From: Clonostachys chloroleuca
Taxonomy: Eukaryota; Ascomycota; Sordariomycetes; Hypocreales; Bionectriaceae
NCBI GenBank assembly: GCA_037952775.1
Contig: JBANAY010000004.1
Location: 1,488,001-1,552,000 of the forward strand
Length of the DNA: 64,000 bases
Direction of reading: 5' to 3'
Both the position numbers and the translations under genes were made by a program. This document shows positions 57,815 to 64,000 of the stretch, piece by piece (position 1 is the stretch's first letter; every line of letters starts with the position of its first letter). The notes below the pieces were generated by a model. It saw only the letters and a program-made list of their open reading frames with translations, had not been told where the DNA came from and searched no databases.

Positions 57815-59373
57815 ATGGCCTCGATAGACCCCGTGGTAGCCGCGGAGGTGGCCAGGCGCTCCGACGATGGCATCGCTTTCCGCGGGCGGCCCGGCCACAC
57901 TCACCACACCTGGGCGCGCACCTTCTCCTCCCTTCCCGAGCTGTACATCCAGCCCGAGTCCGTCGCCGAGGTCGAGAAGGCCATCGACATCGCCAGGGTA
58001 TGCCGGCGGCGCATCACCACCACCGGGTGCGGGCACTCGCCCTCCAACATCACCTGTACGTCGAGCTGGTTGGTCAACATCGACCGGGTCGACCAGGTCC
58101 ATTCCATCGATCCCGAGACGGGCATAGCTGTCGTCGGCGCCGGCATGCGTCTCTACGCCCTGTGCGAAGAACTCGATCGTCACGGCCTTGCCATGCCGAA
58201 CCTGGGCAGCATCACCGAGCAGTCGGTTGCGGGGGCCATCTCGACGGGTACACACGGCAGCAGCTCCCGCCACGGTCTGATCTCAGAAAACATCGTTGCG
58301 CTGAAGATCACACTCGCAAGCGGCAAGACAGTTTCCTGTTCTGCGGACGAGAACCCCGACCTGTTCCGAGCCGCCCTCATCTCCCTCGGCGCATTGGGTA
58401 TCATAACCGAAATCTCCATCCGCGCCGTTCCCGCCTTCAACCTCAAGTGGGAGCAGACCATCGACTCCGACCAGAAGCTCTTTGACGCGTGGAATCGCGG
58501 GTTCTGGGAGCAGAGCGAGTTCGTCCGGGTGTATTGGTCCCGTACACCAGACGGGCGGTCGTCTGGCGTGCCGACAAGACCGACGAGGAGCTCACGCCCT
58601 ACCACGCCAACTACTTCGACGGCCCGCTGGGCTTCCACATCTACCACAACCTGCTCGCCCTCTCCAACTGGATCCCGTCCATCCTGCCCTGGGTTGAGTG
58701 GTTCGTGTACGGCATGCAGTGCGGCTTCGCCAACGGCACCACCGTCTCCGCCTCCCAGCCCTCCCGCCAGGCCCTCCTCCTCAACTGCCTCTACTCCCAG
58801 TTCGTCAACGAATGGGCCCTGCCCCTCCACAGGGGTCCCGAGGCCATCGCCCGCCTCTCCTCCTGGCTCAACCGCCTCACACCGGCCGACCGCGGCTACG
58901 TGCCCCACGGCATCCCCTTCTCCTCCCGGGGACTCTACGTCCACGCGCCCCTCGAGGTCCGCGTCACCGATTCGACCGCCAACCCTTCCCCGCGGCCCTT
59001 CCTCGACCACTCCTGCGCCGACGGCCCAACCCTCTACCTCAACGCCACTCTCTACCGCCCCTACCTCCGCGACCCGCCCGCCCGCGCCCGCTTCTACGAG
59101 GCCTTCGAGTGGCTCATGCGCGACATGGGTGGCCGCCCCCACTGGGCCAAGAACTTCGAGTCGTCCCGGGGCGACGTCGAGGCCGCCTTCGGCGCGGACC
59201 TCGACGCCTGGCGCGCCGTGAGGGACGGGGTGGACGGGGAGGGCATGTTCGTCGGGCCCTGGCACCGCCAGCGTGTCATGCCCGAGGGACCCAGGCTGCC
59301 CCGCGAGGAAGTGGAGACGTCGAGGGAGAAGGCGTCGGACGGCGGGCTCCTGACGTTTGGGACAGTCTCGTAG
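57815..59373 (+). pseudogene. ALO1: D-arabinono-1,4-lactone oxidase (ALO1-like), with one-base frame break
   Basis: FAD enzyme of the VAO family that makes D-erythroascorbic acid at the mitochondrial membrane. The frame from 57815 holds the N-terminal FAD-binding half: HTWARTFSSLPELYIQPES, TTTGCGHSPSNITCTSSWLV (His of HSP is the family's covalent-FAD position), VVGAGMRLYAL and GAISTGTHGSSSRHGL. This frame loses homology after VRVYW at 58537; from 58540 the next frame carries PYTRRAVVWRADKTDE and the rest of the catalytic domain, through RPHWAKNF to the stop at 59371-59373. No intron fits at the switch, so one base is missing near 58538-58539. Everything else is intact and unusually GC-rich. 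Either an assembly error or a recently broken gene. The true product would be about 520 residues. Confidence 0.88.
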
Positions 59374-60077
59374 AGCATACATGTCCCCCTTTCCCTCCCG
59401 TCGTCTTAAGCTTGAAAAGCGATCCCATGCACTTCTCGCTTGTCTTCTCCGCAGAGTCTGCCGCGGAGGTTATTTGCTTCATACGTTCATATAATCTACA
59501 CGTTTACAGCCTTCGCCGTCGGTACATGCATATTCAAGGCTCGTTCCAACGCATATCTAGTGAGCGATCGGCGAGTGACGCCATGCACCATATTCATCAC
59601 CTCTTTTACGAGTGTGTAGGGCAACCAACAGTTACTAGGAGAAATATCACGTCCCAAAGTGGACTCTATATATACGTTTGCGTCTATTATGAAAGGCGGT
59701 TTCAGAAAAGAAACAAAAAAAAAGACAAAAATGATGAGGCTTCAGGTGGCATTTCCCGCGGTTTGAGGCTGACCATTTATTTGCATTGTGATATGTATTC
59801 ACACCCGACTCCCTCTTATATCCACCGAACTCCATCGAACCCTTGACATGCTAAAACAGAAGTCGTCTTTTTTCTGGAAGCTGTATTCTCCATCGCAGCC
59901 CAACACTTCGGCCCAGTTCCAATATAAATCTGAGACGAAACAATTATGAGAAAAGACAATGCGCGAATGATCCTTTGTCCGTTTACCCATATGCCAGCTG
60001 ATGCCAACTAGAAAAAAATAAAGTAATGAAATATAGAGGAAAAAAGAAAAGCTCAACCGCCCAACTTATTCTGGCCA
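59374..60077. other. Intergenic region between convergent genes
   Basis: Shared 3' flanks of the lactone oxidase (plus) and the coiled-coil protein (minus), with A-rich patches near 59710 and 60010-60050. No gene seen. Confidence 0.5.
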
Positions 60078-62318
60078 TTAGATTCCTCGGCTGACTTGGC
60101 TTGCGGTCGTCCTACTCCGCTCCTCTTCCTCCTCGATCACGTCGCTGAGTCGTGTTGGATGGTGATGGCGGGGCACTGTCTCCCAGCCTGGCGCTCCGTA
60201 TTCCTCACCTGCGTAGTCTTGGGGATTTGAGTAAGCTCCTGTCCACTGGGGTGTAGGGCCAGATGTAGAGGGTGGGTCATAGCTCCCACTCGGTGGGTTG
60301 GTTGTAGCTGGAGTATCATACTCTTCCTGTTCCACCTCAGATCCTGAGTATGTCGAGGGAGGAGCGGCGACGGGGATCTTGTTTCCATGTACATCCAATA
60401 AAGGCACTCCCTTCACATCTTTGACGAACTCATTATCGCTTGTCCCGCCCTCCGAGGTTGCACGGTAATGGCCCCGCGCGGACTGTGAGCCAGCTTCCGC
60501 TTGGCCATATTGGGCTCCGCTGGGGCCAGCTGAGGCAGCGGACGATTGGGCGACGTTAGTCTGGCTTCCGTGATATGACTGGCTATATTCTGCCTGCTGA
60601 GCTGCTTGATCTCGCAGGCCATGCGTCATTGGAACAACTTGAACTCCTCCCACAATTGTTGGTTGTCCAGTTTGTAGTGATAACAGTCTCTCTCTCTCAC
60701 CCTGCTCTCGACGGCCGAGCTCCTCCCAGGCCCGTCTAGCTTCATCTTTGGAGATGGCAAGCTCTTTGCGCATCTCCGCAAGCTGCTTCTGCGCTAAGGA
60801 GCTCCCTTGCTCCTTTTCAACAGCTTCACGTATCGCCTCGTCCCGGTTACGTCGTTCTTGATCCAGAGCATTTTCCAGCATTGAGTTTACTTCCTGTGCT
60901 CGTTCCAGTTCTGCTCGAGTTTCGAAGAACCACCTCTGGAACTTGCGCTCTGAGCTTGCGCGAAGTCGTTGCAATTCCACAACAGCGTGGAAAAGATTTG
61001 CTCCTGCGGCAGAAAGATCTGTTACTTGGCGACTCAATTGCTGGTTGATAGGATCGCGGTTCACGGCGTCCTTATTTTGCTCTAGCTTGTGGATCCAATA
61101 GCTTGTCAAGCCCTCCCAATGTGCTGATAACGTCTCCCATCGCTCGAAGGCGTGTGGGAAAGAGTTTCGAGGTTTTGAGCTGCCGGATGTTCCTCCAGTT
61201 TGCGTTGAACTTTCACCGGCTTGACCTGCTGTGGTCGGCCGCTGTTGTTGTTGCGGGGCGTGTTGGTGATGGGACTGATATTGCGAAGGGAGTTGCTGGT
61301 TTGCAGCATATCGTGAGGTGTTGGTGCGTTGATGGGAGGCCACTTGCTGTGGGGTGGTTGGCTCTGCCCTGGAGGGTGGCGATGACTCGTGGACAGCATG
61401 TCCACGATGTGTGGTAGAAGGGTGTTGGGCGGGTAGTTTGCCACTGGGGCCGTGAGCAACGCCAGCAGACCGATGGTCTGCACTTCGCTGTGCTTCTTCT
61501 CTCTGTCGCGTCTCCTGTTCCAATTGCTTCTCAGCCTCTGCCCTCTGCACACGCGCTGCCTCTCTGGCGGCGCGCTCCTGCATGATCATTCTAGGGCCTC
61601 TGATTCCAGGTGAACCTCTGGGGTTTGGAGAGGCTGTAGGGCGCTGTGGTGCTGGTAGGCTACCCCCATTGGAAGTGATGGGAGCTCCGCCACTGCTCAT
61701 GAGGTCAGCCATGCTGGCAGACTCCTCCTCGAGGTCGGGCGTAAATTGGTTTGGTTGTCGAAGAGCTTCTTCAAGGGTGAAAAGGATTGCACTGTGGGTA
61801 TGCTTGGTGATTCGAACCACAGGGTGCACAGGATATGGATCTTGTGAAGCCTGGGGATCCTGTGATGGGGATAACTCCGAGGATTGCTCGTCGGGATCTT
61901 CGCCAAGTTCTTGCGAGAGGACTCGCCGTGTCCTGTGCCTTGTTGATCGCTCTCTGGCGGCTGGTCGCAAGTCAGGCTCCTTTTTCTCCGGGTTCGACGG
62001 CGCTGGATTACCCCGCTGGCGCGAATGCTGAGAGCTAAGAGCGGCGAGAGTGTTTGCGATGTGGGCCTGGCGAGTTCTTGGACTTGGGGTTGCCTCGAAT
62101 TTCGGGGTTCGACGAAGTCGGTGGGAGGAACCAGGTGATGGGAATCCCTCAGGGTCTGGAGTTGTCACCCGTTGTTGTTGCAGCGGCGTCGGCTGCTGGC
62201 GTTGCTGGTAGTCGAGCGAAGTCGTGGGCTCGTGGGTCTCGTGACGGTCGTAAGAAGATGGGTGACGTGTGTGAGACAACTCTGCGGTTTGAAGACGTCC
62301 CGAGGATGCTGTCGACAA
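60078..62318 (-). CDS. Large disordered/coiled-coil fungal protein of unknown function, 5' end unresolved
   Basis: Open frame of about 746 codons. I recognise no named family, though the block from VHPVVRITKHTHSAILFTL to FTPDLEEESASMADL looks like conserved coding sequence. The rest: a Gln/Ser/Pro-rich N-terminal third, an Arg/Glu/Gln helix (AAREAARVQRAEAEKQLEQE), a Gln/His-rich linker, a helical block around FERWETLSAHWEGLTSYWIH, a clear coiled coil (roughly residues 440-550; RAELERAQEVNSMLENALDQ and following), and a Gly/Ser/Pro-rich tail ending in an acidic patch and Arg. The frame opens after TAG at 62346-62348 without an ATG: the first in-frame ATG is at 61711, after about 200 protein-like codons. 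A 5' exon spliced to an acceptor near 62309 (GTCGACAG on the coding strand) is the most likely explanation. Confidence 0.7.
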   Translation of the reverse strand: MSTASSGRLQTAELSHTRHPSSYDRHETHEPTTSLDYQQRQQPTPLQQQRVTTPDPEGFPSPGSSHRLRRTPKFEATPSPRTRQAHIANTLAALSSQHSRQRGNPAPSNPEKKEPDLRPAARERSTRHRTRRVLSQELGEDPDEQSSELSPSQDPQASQDPYPVHPVVRITKHTHSAILFTLEEALRQPNQFTPDLEEESASMADLMSSGGAPITSNGGSLPAPQRPTASPNPRGSPGIRGPRMIMQERAAREAARVQRAEAEKQLEQETRQREEAQRSADHRSAGVAHGPSGKLPAQHPSTTHRGHAVHESSPPSRAEPTTPQQVASHQRTNTSRYAANQQLPSQYQSHHQHAPQQQQRPTTAGQAGESSTQTGGTSGSSKPRNSFPHAFERWETLSAHWEGLTSYWIHKLEQNKDAVNRDPINQQLSRQVTDLSAAGANLFHAVVELQRLRASSERKFQRWFFETRAELERAQEVNSMLENALDQERRNRDEAIREAVEKEQGSSLAQKQLAEMRKELAISKDEARRAWEELGRREQGERERLLSLQTGQPTIVGGVQVVPMTHGLRDQAAQQAEYSQSYHGSQTNVAQSSAASAGPSGAQYGQAEAGSQSARGHYRATSEGGTSDNEFVKDVKGVPLLDVHGNKIPVAAPPSTYSGSEVEQEEYDTPATTNPPSGSYDPPSTSGPTPQWTGAYSNPQDYAGEEYGAPGWETVPRHHHPTRLSDVIEEEEERSRTTASQVSRGI

Positions 62319-64000
62319 TGCGGCAATTGAATCACCGCCAGGCGTCTAGCGGCGATCTATAAAACTCAATTACCGCCGGCGGGATATGCGAGCACTATAC
62401 ACACTTGGGGGTGGTGTAACAAGTTTGGGTTGTGGTGCGGTGTTGGAGATCTGCGGTGAGGATTGGCTTTGGTGGAGGGTGCTAAAGAAGCGATGATGCA
62501 CCAAGACACCGTCGCACCAGCAATGGGTTTCAGCACGAGAAAGCAACTGCTGAGTGAAGTCAAAGTCACAACAGAAAATGGGAGAATGTATGGCTGCAAG
62601 CAAAAGGAAGAGTGAGCAGAAAAGAATTGGAGAACCGCGTCGAGTCGTTTGCCGGGGATCCCAGGTGTGCCCAAATTGTGGTGGCAGGAGAGGTTGGGAA
62701 ATTTGGGGGGCTGGTGAGCGAGCTGCCACAACGGCCGCTGGCGGAGCGCCACAACCGGTTCTCGACTCTGCTGTGATTTGCTTATTACTCGAGCAGCACC
62801 CGCGGCGTCAACGGTTGAAGCGAAACGGTTTGCCAACACAGCAAGCAGCGGGGGAAAAAAAGGCCGACTGATGCAGCGCGCACAACTCAACCAGTCAGTG
62901 TGCGACACCAGAGTTAGTCGCGATTGAGGTCGATTGCGTCCAGACCGACGGGTGGATCGAAAAGCAGCAGAGAGCCACACAGCTACAGCAAGGCGTCTGC
63001 AGTCTGTCGTCCGCTTTATGTAGCCCGCCAGACAGACAGTTCGCCCTCGTCAATCGATGCGCGCAGAGGAAAGGGGAGAGGGAAAACTGGTGATGGCAAA
63101 ACCCAATGGGTTTTTGGGCGTCGCTGGGCTGAGCAGCAGCTGAGCAGCGCTGCTGCTCCTGGTTTCGAGGGCTGCCCAGCCACAGAGGATTAGGTTGGGT
63201 CAATTGGCGATCGGAGTGGCGCGCACTTCTCCTGTAGGTCATGCTCGCAGCAACGCAGCCACGAACAGGTCAATTCATGCCGTGAAGGCAGTTCGAGAGA
63301 GAACTGGCGACCCGGATGCGCAGCACTAGAAATGCGACAGAGCAGAGTAGGTAGGGTCCTCGCAAAGATACATGGAATCCGCCACTGGGCAAGACAGACG
63401 GGCCACCGACCCCAGCGAGGCCGTCAGACTGTGGAGAAGCCGAGTCACCACAGATGCTACATGTCGCCTACCCCTAGCACCTTATGGTATTAGCAAGGAA
63501 GTGAGTGCCTGGCGATATTACATGTGCCAGCGCGCTGGGACCTCCCTCAACGCTAAGCAGGGCACCGGGACCACCAACCCAACCTTACCCTGCCTGGCGC
63601 CTGAACGCCGAAGGCTGGCTGGATTTTCCCGTTGTGGTACCATTACGTAGCTGCGTCGAGCTAAATGTCATCATTCCTTCTCTCCCCGGCGACTAGCTCC
63701 TGCCTCGAGCTATCCAAGCTGCCCGGGCTGTGCCCCTTGGCACTATTCCAGCTGTCTGGACCGCTGGAAGACCGATCTGATCCGATGGAAGCACTCACCG
63801 TACTTTGATCGCATGCAAATCATAGCACCCAAATGCACTCTGCACACTCTGCATGACACGTAGGGACCAACTCAGACTGCTACGCTACCCAAATGGCAAT
63901 GCGCGCGCCGAGGCGACGCAAGTGCCCGTAGCGCAACGCTGGACTGCGCTCCAGAGCTCTTTCCGTCCGTCGGGCCGCCAGCCACTACAAATGAAGTCTC
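62319..64000. other. Upstream region without recognisable gene
   Basis: Presumed promoter, leader and 5' intron of the gene at 60078-62318. On the minus strand there is no ATG from 61712 up to 63239. Frames such as 62366-62980 and 62895-63242 (minus) are Ser/His-rich and unconvincing. The last 600 bases are GC-rich with no gene I can support. Confidence 0.45.

Noticed and set aside
57312..57827. 171-codon plus-strand frame containing a Lys run
   Set aside because: The Lys run is the poly(A) tract; the rest is a Pro/Ser-rich leader of the lactone oxidase gene.
58180..59382. 400-codon antisense frame over the lactone oxidase
   Set aside because: Shadow of a very GC-rich coding sequence; composition is Gly/Val/Glu low complexity and the sense strand is clearly conserved.
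1..64000. CRISPR arrays, tRNA genes, rRNA genes, intact transposons or viral genes
   Set aside because: I read for regular spaced repeats, tRNA B-box contexts, transposase or reverse-transcriptase motifs and found none that stood up; a dedicated tRNA or repeat search was not possible.

Overview
The window is nuclear DNA from a filamentous ascomycete (Pezizomycotina; probably Sordariomycetes, though I cannot name a genus). Genes are intron-split, with introns mostly of 50-90 nt that start GTAAGT/GTGAGT-like and end YAG. The protein families are typically fungal: Rtt109, Alb1, mL57, an ALO1-type lactone oxidase, a DUR3-type urea permease, a LaeA-like methyltransferase and the FTA2-like kinase fold. 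There is no operon structure, and I saw no tRNA, rRNA, CRISPR array or intact transposon.

Two compartments are visible. Positions 1-45 kb are accessory: well-separated genes with 0.8-3.5 kb gene-free, often AT-rich gaps. In order: a partial C2H2 zinc-finger gene; a secreted subtilisin (3.0-6.2 kb); an F-box/leucine-rich protein (7.1-8.6 kb); a plasma-membrane H+-ATPase (10.3-13.6 kb); a secreted L-amino-acid oxidase with a frameshift (15.4-17.5 kb); a DUR3-like urea/H+ symporter (18.6-20.9 kb); an unknown Ser/acidic-rich protein (24.0-27.2 kb); an LLM-class flavin monooxygenase (28.0-29.6 kb); a head-to-head pair made of a putative PD-(D/E)XK-fold protein and an FTA2-like kinase-fold protein (30.2-32.9 kb); an F-box-like/zinc-ribbon/SDR fusion (35.2-38.2 kb); an isoflavone-reductase-like protein (39.2-40.2 kb); and a LaeA-like methyltransferase (43.7-44.8 kb). 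Positions 45.7-62.3 kb are denser and mostly housekeeping: mL57 and RTT109 head-to-head, a D-2-hydroxyacid dehydrogenase, an amidase-family protein lacking catalytic residues, ALB1 and mitochondrial IF-3 tail-to-tail, a frameshifted D-arabinono-1,4-lactone oxidase, and a large disordered/coiled-coil protein without an obvious AUG start.

One functional theme runs through 3-21 kb: extracellular protein breakdown (subtilisin), oxidative deamination of amino acids to ammonium (L-amino-acid oxidase), proton-driven urea uptake (DUR3) and the proton pump that powers it. GATA-type sites lie upstream of the oxidase and the permease. This is inferred from content; the genes are not tightly clustered.

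The points most worth a second look are: (i) the divergent nuclease-fold/kinase-fold pair; (ii) the F-box-like-zinc-ribbon-SDR fusion, whose SDR lacks the usual Tyr; (iii) the amidase that has lost Lys and Ser and carries a 15-bp in-frame duplication at the active site; (iv) a 1.5-kb stretch without any ATG on the coding strand upstream of the last gene; and (v) two clear one-base frame breaks (plus one possible third), which are either sequencing errors or gene decay.
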